Assembly (NCBI GenBank): GCA_034231615.1 | Contig: CM067298.1 | Span: 6,317,799 to 6,381,798 of the forward strand | DNA: 64,000 bases | Direction of reading: 5' to 3' | Source of the DNA: Meghimatium bilineatum | Taxonomy: Eukaryota > Mollusca > Gastropoda > Stylommatophora > Philomycidae | In this document: positions 12,650-24,300 of the stretch, piece after piece | Position numbering within the stretch: position 1 is the first letter of the stretch | How the letters are laid out: each line of letters begins with the position of its first letter | The notes under the pieces: model-generated | What the model was told of the DNA's origin: nothing | Database searches by the model: none | What the model saw: only the letters and a program-made list of their open reading frames with translations | Program-made: the position numbers and the translations under genes

Positions 12650-12970
12650 AAGGATGGATAGAATACGAAACAATGACATCAGAGAAATTGTAGGAACTAC
12701 ACCAATCAATGACTACATCAAGAAACAACAAATAAAATGGTTTGGACATTTAATGAGAATGGAGCATGACTGCCTGCAGTTGAGAGCATATAACAGCAGA
12801 ATATCTGGGATGAGAGCAAGAGGAAGACCAAGACATAAATGGATTGACAATATCAGAGACATTCTACAACCCATGAAATTACAACAGCAACACATTTGGC
12901 AATAGAACACAGATTTCGGCTACCCACGGTGCGTCATGGCACAAGTTGCTGAGACAAGAGAAGACAATGC
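12650..12970 (+). mobile_element. RTE-like LINE 3' end (family A)
   Basis: An 83-residue frame includes MDRIRNNDIREIVGTTPI, KKQQIKWFGHLMRME and MRARGRPRHKWIDNI, followed by a stop. It is a 5'-truncated copy. The minus-strand copy at 18305-18680 is a close relative (ISGMRARGR versus IFGMRARGR). Confidence 0.75.
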
Positions 12971-13346
12971 TTATAAACATAAATTATGAAATATATGGAA
13001 ACATATGTATATGTGGTCACCTGTTTTCAATCACAATTTTTAACAATGAAGAATATAGTTATTAATAAAGAACGTTGAGTGTGTTTTGTTTTTAGACCAG
13101 GAATCTATTCCAGTTGCGAGAACTGAGATGTAATAAAATCACTGTAAATGTTTTCAGTGTTGCCATTAAATTTGAATAATTATTGCTAGATAATCTAAAG
13201 AAATAATGTGTATACACTTCAAAATTGTGCAGAGTTAAACCAGATCTTTTAACATTGAGTATAACCAGTTTCAATAAGTATAAATGAGTGTTTTTTAGTA
13301 AGTAACACTAAGGCAATAGCAGCAATCAAATTTCTAATAGATGAAC

Positions 13347-13502
13347 ACAAAGAAGATTATATATGCTTAATAGTGTTATGTACATGATAGAGGACAATAC
13401 AAAGAAGATTGTATATGCTTAATAGTGTTATGTACATGATAGAGGACAATACAAAGAAGATTGTATATGCTTAATAGTGTTATGTACATGATAGAGCAGC
13501 AT
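13347..13502. repeat. 52-bp tandem repeat, 3 copies
   Basis: ACAAAGAAGATT recurs at 13347, 13399 and 13451, an exact 52-bp step. Flanks 12975-13345 and 13503-13800 are AT-rich with nothing recognised. Confidence 0.8.
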
Positions 13503-13799
13503 ACAGATGTCCTCATTAGAGATATTGATAAATTGTTGCTGTGTTTCATGGTCAGATACTGAGACGGCCTGTGATGGGTGTACGCAGAATTGGCTCACAT
13601 CCGACTTTACCTCACTGTAAGACTTGTTTTGTTTCATACATTGTGTATTTCTGTTGATGCTGGATAGATATTTCTCTAATCATTTATGTCAAAGATTCAC
13701 AGATTCAGAACTTAGAATTACATTTCAACAGCTGTTCACCATCTAAAGCATTGTAAAGAGAACTCTATTCTTCTTATTTTAGTAGTCACTATAGAGATT

Positions 13800-14470
13800 A
13801 TGAGGAGAAGAGACTAGAAGTTGAAGGGAGAAGTATTTGGATGGGTTGGTCATCATGGCCGAGAAGAATATCACCAGCTGAACTTATTTGCAAAACAAGA
13901 GATGTAGGGTTGTGGAGAAATATGATCTCTTGCAGAACTCCACATGACACATGATGCGTTGGTGATCATGTCAAGGGGAGAATGGCATCAATTGTACTTA
14001 TTAACAACACAAGAGATGGAGAGTTGTGGAGAAACATGGTCTCCTATGCCTCAGCTTGACATTTGATGGGTTGTCATCATGGCGGGGGAGAATGCCATCA
14101 ACATTGTAACATTGTATCTAGAGATGTGGTTTCTGAGAAGAATGATGAAAATATCATAGACAGCTAAGACAACTAATGTAGATGTTCTCATTGATGCTGG
14201 CATAAAAAGATCAATTATATAAAACATTAGGGGCAGACAGTCATGGTTTCTATGGCATGTGCTGAGTAAAACAAAGTTTGAACACTTAATAACCACTGGA
14301 AAGATCAATGGGAGAAGAAACGGGACGACAAAGAGAGAAGTTGCTGGATTTCCTAGTATTATGGCATGGGAGAAGTTCACCAACCAAGCTTATTGACAAC
14401 ACAAGAGACAGAGAGTTGTGGAGAAACATGATCACCTTAGCCATTCGGCATGGCACTTGATTGATTTTTT
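13800..14470 (+). mobile_element. RTE-like LINE fragment (family C) with repeated 3' end
   Basis: The translation contains EMWFLRRMMKI, KTTNVDVLIDAGIKRSII and NIRGRQS with internal stops. Matching, better preserved text is at 23354-24190 on the minus strand. The terminal stretch (AACACAAGAGA, then GTTGTGGAGAAA) appears three times at about 13890, 13990 and 14400, so the 3' end has been partly duplicated. Confidence 0.7.
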
Positions 14471-14499
14471 ATAAGTAGGAATACAGATGTCATGATTCT

Positions 14500-15185
14500 T
14501 ATGTGCTTCTTAAAGGTTGATACATTGGATGATAGTCATGTATTTCTCAAAGGTTGATACATTGAATAATAGCCATGTACTAGTCAATAGTTGATACATT
14601 GGATGATAGCCATGTACTAGTCAATAGTTGATAATTGAATAATAGCCATGTACTAGTCAATAGTTGATACATTGAATAACAGCCATGTACTAGTCAATAG
14701 TTGATACATTGAATAATAGCCATGTACTAGTCAATAGTTGATACATTGGATGATAGCCATGTACTAGTCAATAGTTGATACATTGAATAACAGCCATGTA
14801 CTAGTCAATAGTTGATACATTGAATAATAGCCATGTACTAGTCAATAGTTGATACATTGGATGATAGCCATGTACTAGTCAATAGTTGATACATTGAATA
14901 ATAGCCATGTACTAGTCAATAGTTGATACATTGGATGATAGCCATGTACTAGTCAATAGTTGATACATTGAATAATAGCCATGTACTAGTCAATAGTTGA
15001 TACATTGGATGATAGCCATGTACTAGTCAATAGTTGATACATTGAATAATAGCCATGTACTAGTCAATAGTTGCTACATTGGATGATAGTCATGTACTAG
15101 TCAATAGTTGCTACATTGGATGATAGCCATGTACTAGTCAATAGTTGCTACATTGGATGATAGTCATGTACTTGTCAAAGGTTGA
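14500..15185. repeat. 37-bp minisatellite abutting a DMXL exon, ~18 copies
   Basis: Units contain ATGTACTAGTCAATAGTTGA and then TACATTG plus a GATGATAGCC or AATAATAGCC variant, with a 37-bp period. The array stops about 55 bp before the acceptor of the exon at 15243, so it occupies the end of that intron. Confidence 0.9.
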
Positions 15186-15242
15186 TAAATTTTGGATGGT
15201 AATCATGTTCTTGTCATTTTAATAATTATATCCAACTCTTAG

Positions 15243-15373
15243 ACTTAACCGGTGGTGCTGATGGAGCTGTTAGACTGTGGGAATGGGGTCACGGTCAGCC
15301 AATAACAACCTTGAGACAGCCAGGATCTTTTCCCAAAGTCACCAAGGTTCTTTTCAATGCCCAAGGCAACAAG
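15243..15373 (+). CDS. DMXL: DMXL coding exon 1 in window
   Basis: The acceptor is CCAACTCTTAG and the donor is AAG|GTTTGT. It encodes LTGGADGAVRLWEWGHG and continues to FNAQGNK. It starts with two bases of a split codon, probably Tyr as in the family's 'YLTG', and ends in phase 0. Confidence 0.9.
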
Positions 15374-18300
15374 GTTTGTGTTGAAGAGTTTCTTCATTCA
15401 GATACTCCATGTGATGTGTTTGTCATGTATTTACAGACTTCATTTATTTATACACACCTGTCAATCATATGGGATGCAAGTCTGTACTGTAAATTAATCG
15501 AAATTGGGTAAAGTAAACAAAAATTGACTACATTTCTTTCTCTTCTTTTTTGTTCATTCTCAAATTCCTGTAGATTAGCAGGATGTAGACCGGAGAATAT
15601 CATGCATTTTGCCAATGTTTACAGCTTAGCTGTGATATCTGTGTCTTTCAGTACAACACATCTCACTTAATATGGCTTCTTGGTCACAAACTTTATTTGC
15701 TGGTTTTTTATGATATGCATGACAGGTCACAGCATTGCTATTCTGTGCTCCATTTCTGGCACCGGAAATTCCTGGATATAATCACAATTAATTTCTGTAA
15801 CAATTAGTATAGCTGGGAGTATGCAGTACGAGTTGAATAGTTAAGAAGTTTGTAGTAAGTAGTATAGTGTCATGTATGCAGGGAGTGTTGCATAGTTAAG
15901 AAGTTTGTAGTAAGTAGTATAGTGTTGAGTATACAGATTTATCCCTTTCTTCTTATATCTATAATGTTTCTCTTTATGTACTGTTCCAATCTTAACACCA
16001 ATCTCGTGCAGTCTTATGAACTGTCTCCAGGTGTATAAATATTGAATACATGACAAAATCAGAAGAACTGGGCTGAAAGGTGCAAATATTGCGGCTTTTC
16101 TGTAAATTACCAGAACAACATATTTACAATTGCTGGTTCAAATTACATGGAAATGCTTGCTCTGTGTTTCAGGATTAGAGCAATCAAAACCAACAATGGA
16201 AATGCTTGCTCTGTGTTTCAGGATTAGAGCAATCAAAACCAACAATGGAAATGCTTGCTCTGTGTTTCAGGATTAGAGCAATCAAAACCAACAATGGAAA
16301 TGCTTGCTCTGTGTTTCAGGATTAGAGCAATCAAAACCAACAATGGAAATGCTTGCTCTGTGTTTCAGGATTAGAGCAATCAAAACCAACAATGGAAATG
16401 CTTGCTCTGTGTTTCAGGATTAGAGCAATCAAAACCAACAATGGAAATGCTTGCTCTGTGTTTCAGGATTAGAGCAATCAAAACCAACAAAATATGAATC
16501 AAAATCCAGATGATATTGTAAGAATATTGGGTATTTAAGATGATCTTTGTGAGATGATCACGAATGGCACATGATGATGGCAAGATTGACACATCAAGTA
16601 TCATATGATTGTTTGTGTAAATATGTTTAATTTATTTGTGTGGTTGTGCCACATGAACTCTGCTAACATGTTTTCATATGTTTCAATGTCACTAAATATT
16701 TTAGTGCTGTGTGAGTGACACTGAAGGTGCTATATGTCTATGGCAAGTAGGAACGGGTAGCAACTACACCAAACCAATTATGGTAAGTTTTTTGTTTTTT
16801 AGGGGGGTTTGTGAAAGTTTGTGAGTTTTCAAACTTTCAGACAATCCTATTCTTCTGCGTTTGTGTGGCCCTAACCATCAGGTAGTCTCTGTGTAAGATA
16901 AGCAACTATTACCCTAACCATCAGGTAGTCTCTGTGTAAGATAAGCAACTATTACCCTAACCATCAGGTAGTCTCTGTGTATGATAGATAAGCAACTATT
17001 ACCCTAACCATCAGGTAGTCTCTGTGTAAGATAGATAAGTAACTTTTACCCTAACCATCAGGTAGTCTCTGTGTAAGATAGATAAGTAACTATTACCCTA
17101 ACCATCTGGCAGTCTCTGTGTATGATAGATAAGCAACTATTACCCTAACCATCTGGCAGTCTCTGTGTATGATAGATAAGTAACTATTACCCTAACCATC
17201 TGGCAGTCCCTGTGTATGATAGATAAGTAACTATTACCCTAACCATGAGGCAGTCTCTGTGTATGATAGATAAGCAACTATTACCCTAACCATCAGGCAG
17301 TCTCTGTGTAAGATAGTTAATCAACTATTCTATTGCTGCAGTATCGCACACATATTTGTATATTTGTTGTGAGATTATGGACTTTTGCATCTTTACAGAC
17401 TGTCAGGAATCAGGCCAGTGTAAAATTTTTAATGGACAATAAGACACTCAAAATATCACATGGTTGCTTCCTGGGCAGGTTTTATGCAGATAATGCCTTG
17501 TCAAATTGCACTAACACCCACATGGATCTGTTGATTAGTTCCAAGGAAAATACAATACCAATACTCTTGGAAACAAGCAGAACTGCAAAAGATGGTTTAA
17601 TACACCGTCAAATGTCTTAATGTCTTTCCTCCAGATTTTCTGTAGGGGTCTACTCCCTTAGCTTAAGATACTCCTGTGTTAGTCATAAGACAGTGTGAAC
17701 AGAAGACATACATTAGAAATTGAGATAAGGACATGATATGCAGTGATATTGATTATCTTCATAAGTGACAGGTTGTCAGCCTATTCTCAAGGTTTGTTAT
17801 AGTACTGTTATATAATGTGACAATAATTTTGCTCATCTCTAGAGCTTGCAATGCCACAACAAAACCACAAGTGACTTCCAGTTTGTTGGGTCATCTAGTC
17901 TCATTGCCACGGCTGGCCAGTCATCTGAACAGAAGAATGTTTGTTTGTGGGATACACTTCTACCTACTCGCAGCTCATTGGTTCATGGTAAGTAGCTCTT
18001 CTACATTAAATAGTAACCCTGCCATGAGTGTATAAGAGGCAACTAAGAAAGATTAGACTTGGGGTATGTCACTACACCCTGTTGGTAAAAATGTTAGATA
18101 TGGGGGTATGTCACCCCCCCCCCACTCTGTTGGTAAAAATGTTAGGCATGTGGGCATGATTAGAGGTAATGTAGATTGTTAGTTCTGAAAGGGCTGCGTT
18201 ACTCCTGAAAAGGACTGTGTTACTCCTAAAAAAGGGCTGCGTTAGTTTTGCAAAGGGCTGCGTTAGTCTTGAAAAGGGCTACGTTAGTCCTGAAAAGGGC

Positions 18301-21300
18301 TGCGTTACTCCAGCTCTTGCCTTATCTCATTAACTTGTCTTGTGTATATCATTGTAAGGAGGTATAGTTTATGTTCTATTGTCAAATGTGTTGCTGTTGT
18401 TGTAATCCCATGGGGTTGTAGAATGTCTCTGATATTGTCAATCTTCTTACGTCTTTTTCTTCCTCTTGCTCTCATCCCGAATATTCTACTGTTATCCACT
18501 CTCAACAGGAGGCAATCAGACTCCATTCCCATTAAATGTCCGAACAATTTTATTTGTTGTCTCTTGATGTAGTCATCATTGATTGTGTAGATCCCACAAT
18601 TTATCTGATGTCATCGTTTCACATTCTATCTATTCTTGTGACGCCAACAATCTTTCTCAAGCACCTCATCTCACATGCTGTAATTTTACTTTACTTTAGT
18701 TATTAGTTAAAACATAATTTTTTAATGATTTTAAGTAAAATTGTTGCAGGTGTGTTAAATATTTTAAGTAAAATTGTTGCAGGTGTGTAAAATATTTTAA
18801 GTAAAATTGTTGCAGGTGTGTTAAATATTTTAAGTAAAATTGATGCAGGTGTGTTAAATATTTTAAGTAAAATTTGTTCCAGGTGTGTTAAATATTTTAA
18901 GTAAAATTGTTGCAGGTGTGTTAAATATTTTAAGTAAAATTGCTGCAGGTGTGATAAACATTTTGAAATACCATAATCATGAAAAATAGTTGTTGGTTCT
19001 GGAAAAAAAGACGTTTTAGGTTGCCGGTATTTAGAAATTAGAGGCAATAGAGATGTAGTTCTATAGAGGAATGCTGAGAATACCATGGACTGCCAGAAAA
19101 ACTAATGTAGAGGTGTTGAATAGTCAAATGCGAAACGGACCTTAATCAATAATATAAGAATAATATTTTTTGGCCACCTCATGAGGCAGGCATGTTTGGA
19201 GAACAGGCAAAATTTAAGGCAACAGAGACAGAGGGCGATAACGTGAGAAAATATTAGACAGTTTAACAACCTGGCATGGCAGGGAAACAACAACGATCTT
19301 GATACATAATACTGTGGACAGAGAGCTATGGAGAGCCATGATCGCCTACGCCAGCCGGCATGGCATCTGATGAAGATGATGATATCTGGTAAGACATACT
19401 TGGACAATAGGTCTAACATAATTGGAACCATTGATAAAATGTTTCTTTATCTTTACATGCATGTCCAGAATTTGTTTCTTGTCCAGAATTTGTTTCTTGT
19501 CCAGAATTTGTTTCATGTCCAGAATTTGTTTCTTGTCCAGAATTTGTTTCTTGTCCAGAATTTGTTTCTTGTCCAGAATTTGTTTCTTGTCCAGAATTTG
19601 TTTCTTGTCCAGAATTTGTTTCTTGTCCAGAATTTGTTTCTTGTCCAGAATTTGTTTCTTGTCCAGAATTTGTTTCTTGTCCAGAATTTGTTTCTTGTCC
19701 AGAATTTGTTTCTTGTCCAGAATTTGTTTCTTGTCCAGAATTTGTTTCTTGTCCAGAATTTGTTTCTTGTCCAGAATTTGTTTCTTGTCCAGAATTTGTT
19801 TCTTGTCCAGAATTTTTTTCTTGTCCAGAATTTGTTTCTTGTCCAGAGTTTGTTTCTTGTCCAGAATTTGTTTCTTGTCCAGAATTTGTTTCTTGTCCAG
19901 AATTTGTTTCTTGTCCAGAATTTGTTTCTTGTCCAGAATTTGTTTCTTGTCCAGAATTTGTTTCTTGTCCAGAATTTGTTTCTTGTCCAGAATTTGTTTC
20001 TTGTCCAGAATTTGTTTCTTGTCCAGAATTTGTTTCTTGTCCAGAATTTGTTTCTTGTCCAGAATTTGTTTCATGTCCAGAATTTGTTTCATGTCCAGAA
20101 TTTGTTTCTTGTCCAGAATTTGTTTCTTGTCCAGAATTTGTTTCTTGTCCAGAATTTGTTTCTTATAATTTCTCGTTGTTATATAGTACTGTTGTTTTAA
20201 AAACACATTCTCATACCTACAGCCTTCCAGTGTCATGAGCAAGGGAGTCCTGCCCTAGTCTACGCATCTCGCCAACATATGTTGATCAGTGGAGGAAGGA
20301 AAGGAGAAATTTGTATCCTTTTTGTCATTTTGATCTATCATTTTGATCTGTTAATGCACTCACGACAACATGCACCAAGTATAACATGAAAATAAATATA
20401 CAGAAAACAGAAGTAATGAAAATCAACAAGTCACCAAATTCAGTGAACATAACAATAAACAAAACTAATGTGAAACAAACTTCTGAATTTAAATACATGG
20501 GAAGTATATTCATAGACAACAGAAAATTAGACAGAGATTGAGACAAGACGCCAGAAAGCAAACATAGTGGCATACCAGTTATTACCGTTACTGCTTAACC
20601 CATAGATCAAGATGGAAGTCAAGAGATAGATGATAAACAGTAATTTTTATGCCAATACTCTGCTATCAATGCCCGACATGGGAAATACAAACCACTAGAA
20701 ATATCACAAATATTCTTCTCACTTTTCAATGAAAATTCAGAAAACCACTAGAAAAATATATCCATACCTGTCAACCTGTTGAGACTGAAAACCATAAAAA
20801 AGTTATGAAAACCCGTAATTGAGCATGAAAAATCGTAAAACCACACACAATGGTGAGGGGGGGGCTAAAAAAAATCAGCACAAAAAAATCATTCTGGGTT
20901 TTTTTTTGTTTTTTTACGAGTAGTTTGCCTTTGTTTAATAGAGACAGTCATAGAGTGGGAAAATTATAGACGACAAAGACTAGGCCTATGTATCTTTATA
21001 TAACTTTAATACGAAAAAGTGGAGAGAGAAAAGAAATATGGAAAAAAATAATTAATACAGAGAATGGATGCTTAGATCCCTTTGAAACTAAAACAACTTG
21101 TTGGAGTGCTCTATAAAACTTTCGACAATAATTTCAACTATCCATGAATAGCGCACATCATGCATTTATGATCAGCGGAGATCGTACAACTATGACCGGC
21201 ACGGATCATGCATCTATGACCGGCGGAGATCATGCATCTATGACCAGCAGTAATCATGCATATATGACTGGCAGAGATCGTGCAACTATGACCGGCGGAG

Positions 21301-24300
21301 ATCATGCAATTATGACTGGCAGAAATCATGCAACTATGACCGACATTGATCGTGCATCTATGACCGGCAGAGAATGTGCATCTATGAATGGCAGAGAATG
21401 TGCATCTATGAATGGCAGAGATTGTGCATCTATGAACGGCAGAGATTGTGCATCTATGAACGGCAGAGATTGTGCATCTATGACAGGCAGCGAACGTGCA
21501 TCTATGACAGGCAGCGAACGTGCATCTATGACTGGCGGAGATCGTGCAACTATGACCGACAGCAATCATGCATCTATGACTGGCGGAGATCGAGCATTTA
21601 TGACGGGCGAAGAATGTGCATCTATGAACGACGGAGAATGTGCAACTATAACCGGCATCGATCGTGCATCTATGAATGACAGAGATTGTGCATCTATGAA
21701 CGGCAGAGATTGTGCATCTATGACAGGCAGCAAACATGCATCTATGACTGGCGGAGATCGTGCAACTATGACCGGCAGCAATCATGCATCTATGACTGGC
21801 GGAGATTGAGCATTTATGACGGGCGAAGAATGTGCATCTATGAACGACGGAGAATGTGCAAATATTCATAAATATTTATAGAATATTTCAGAGCAGCTGG
21901 GCCATATCTTTTGCCTCATATATGTATTCTCTGGCCACGTTCGCTGCCTCTGCTCTTTGTATGTTGGACAGTCTTGAAGTATGTGTTCAAGGGTCTCGGT
22001 TACAGATCTGTGTGGACATCATCTGTGTATGAAATCCATGAGAAAATTGGAAACCGAGTAATGAAGTTTTACTAATTATTGGAGACATTTAGTGAAAAAC
22101 ACAAAAATCGACATGTCAGCTGAAAAATAAAAAGAGTTCATCTGCACCAAGAAGAGTAAATGCAATGAGCACACAGCAAGAAAAAGACAATACTGTCAAT
22201 GCTGATATAAATAAACATGCTGGAACATAAGAAAATGGGTGATGAATCTTCTGGTGAAGTAAGGACAAGGGACGTGATGTTGATCATGACCTCCTTGTTG
22301 TGCTGTTGGTCAATGAAATATAACGTATGTGCCTAACACTGTATTCTAGGGTTGACAGACAGCAGAGTTCATTTTTTAAGTCAAATATATCCAAAAGTTG
22401 CTGAACTCTAAACTTTCAATACATTTTCACATTGGTCAAAAAGACAAACATTACAAAACATAAATTTCATGACCATTTCAAAATTTGGCAACCCTACTGT
22501 ATCCTCTAGTATATCTCTGTGGTGAGAAAAGTAGAAACTGTATTGCATTTCACTTTCCTCCATTCTCATGAATTATTTTGGATGTGTCTGGTGCATGTTT
22601 TTAATTTCTAGGACTATTACATTATCCTTAGAAAAGAAATTACTGAGTTTCGAGAACAAATGTCTTCGTAGGATAACTAACACCCATTGGAGTGAATTCA
22701 AATCGAATGATAAAATCAGAGAAGAGACACATCAAAATTTCATCACAGATGTTATCAGAAAACGCTGTTGGTCCTACAATGGGCATATCCTACGCGCAGT
22801 CACCAACAGAATACACCACCAATCTCTTGAATGGATACCTACAGGCAAAAGAGCAAGGGGTAGACCAAAAGAAACACTCAGAAGAACAATACTTAGAGAA
22901 AGTAAAACAATCAATATTCATACTATTCAAGAACTGCACAGAATAGCTTTAAACAGCCAGAAGGAAAAGGAAAATGAATGAATTACATTATACCAATGCT
23001 CCTATAGCCTCTTATTTGATGATTTATTTTTATTTTGTATTGTGTGATCCTTAACCACTATTCTAGGCATATTTGATCTACGTCAGCGCAAACCTAAACA
23101 CACTTTCCAAGCACATGACGCTCCAATTAAATGTTTGGCTTTGGATCGGGATGAAGACTATTTTATTACAGGATCAGCAGAGGGAGATATTAAGGTATTC
23201 ATTTTCTTTCCTGGTGCAATATTCAAGTATTATTTACAGTAAAATCTGCCTAAATGACTTAACTATCTATAATAAAATTTCCATGTTGGGGGCTTTGTAT
23301 CTATAATAAAGTTTTCATGTTGAGGAGTGTTTATTAAAATCTCCTTCATGTTCAATCAATCAAGTGCCATGCCGAATGGCAACGGGTATCATGTTTCTAC
23401 ACGACTCTCTCTCTTGTGTTGTCAATAAGCTCAGTTGGTGAGCTTCTACTGTGCCACAATATAAGTCCATCTAGTAACTTTTCTCTTTGTCATCCCTATT
23501 TCTTCTCCCCTTGATCTTATCTTTCCAGTGATTATCAAGTGTTCAAGCTGTGTTCTTCTCAGCACATACCAGTACCCTAGAACCCTTGACTGTCTGCCCC
23601 TAATGTTTGATATGATTGATCTTTTTACGCCAGTATCAATGATAACCTCTACATTAGTTTTCTTATCTGTCCATTGTATTTTCATCATTCTTCTCAGAAA
23701 CCACATTTCTGTAGGGTCTAATTCGCTTTGAATTTTTTTGTTTACAACCCATGCTTCACATCCATAAAAAAGAATTGGTTCAATATAACATCTCAGCACT
23801 CGAATTTGGGTCTGCACTGATAGTCTTCCATTGCATACAATGGATCTTATTTTTTGGAATGCTGATTTTGCTTGTACTGTTCGGCTCTTTATCTCACTTG
23901 AGCATCTACCTTCTGATGTTAACAGGGTGCCAAGATATTTCACATTTTCAACTTGTATTAATTTTGTATTAATTATTATGGTGTATCTTGGTTGGTGTAT
24001 GTCTCTTCGATACAACCATTATTTCTGTTTTCTTCTTGTTTAAACTGAGGCCTTTGTTTTCACTTTCTTTCACTACTTTATCTAATAGGGCTTGTAGTTT
24101 CTGTTTGCTTCCTGAGATCAGTACTGTGTCATCCACATTACAACTTTTAATGTAGATGTGCTGTGATAGAGGGAACTTGACATATCTTGCTCGAGCATAA
24201 CTGGTCTCGTATATGTGAGACAGAGTGAGTGTTTAACTGGCAAGACAATGGAAACCATCAGCATACATCCATGAACATCTTCTGTAGAAGATTCAGAACC

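Noticed and set aside
16868-17330. Interstitial telomere (CCCTAACC)
   Set aside because: The block occurs once per 43-47 bp unit and is not tandem TTAGGG.
19328-20242. Open frames of 290 and 298 codons on opposite strands
   Set aside because: They arise because the 18-bp unit has no stop in several frames. They lie in an intron and have no gene-like ends.
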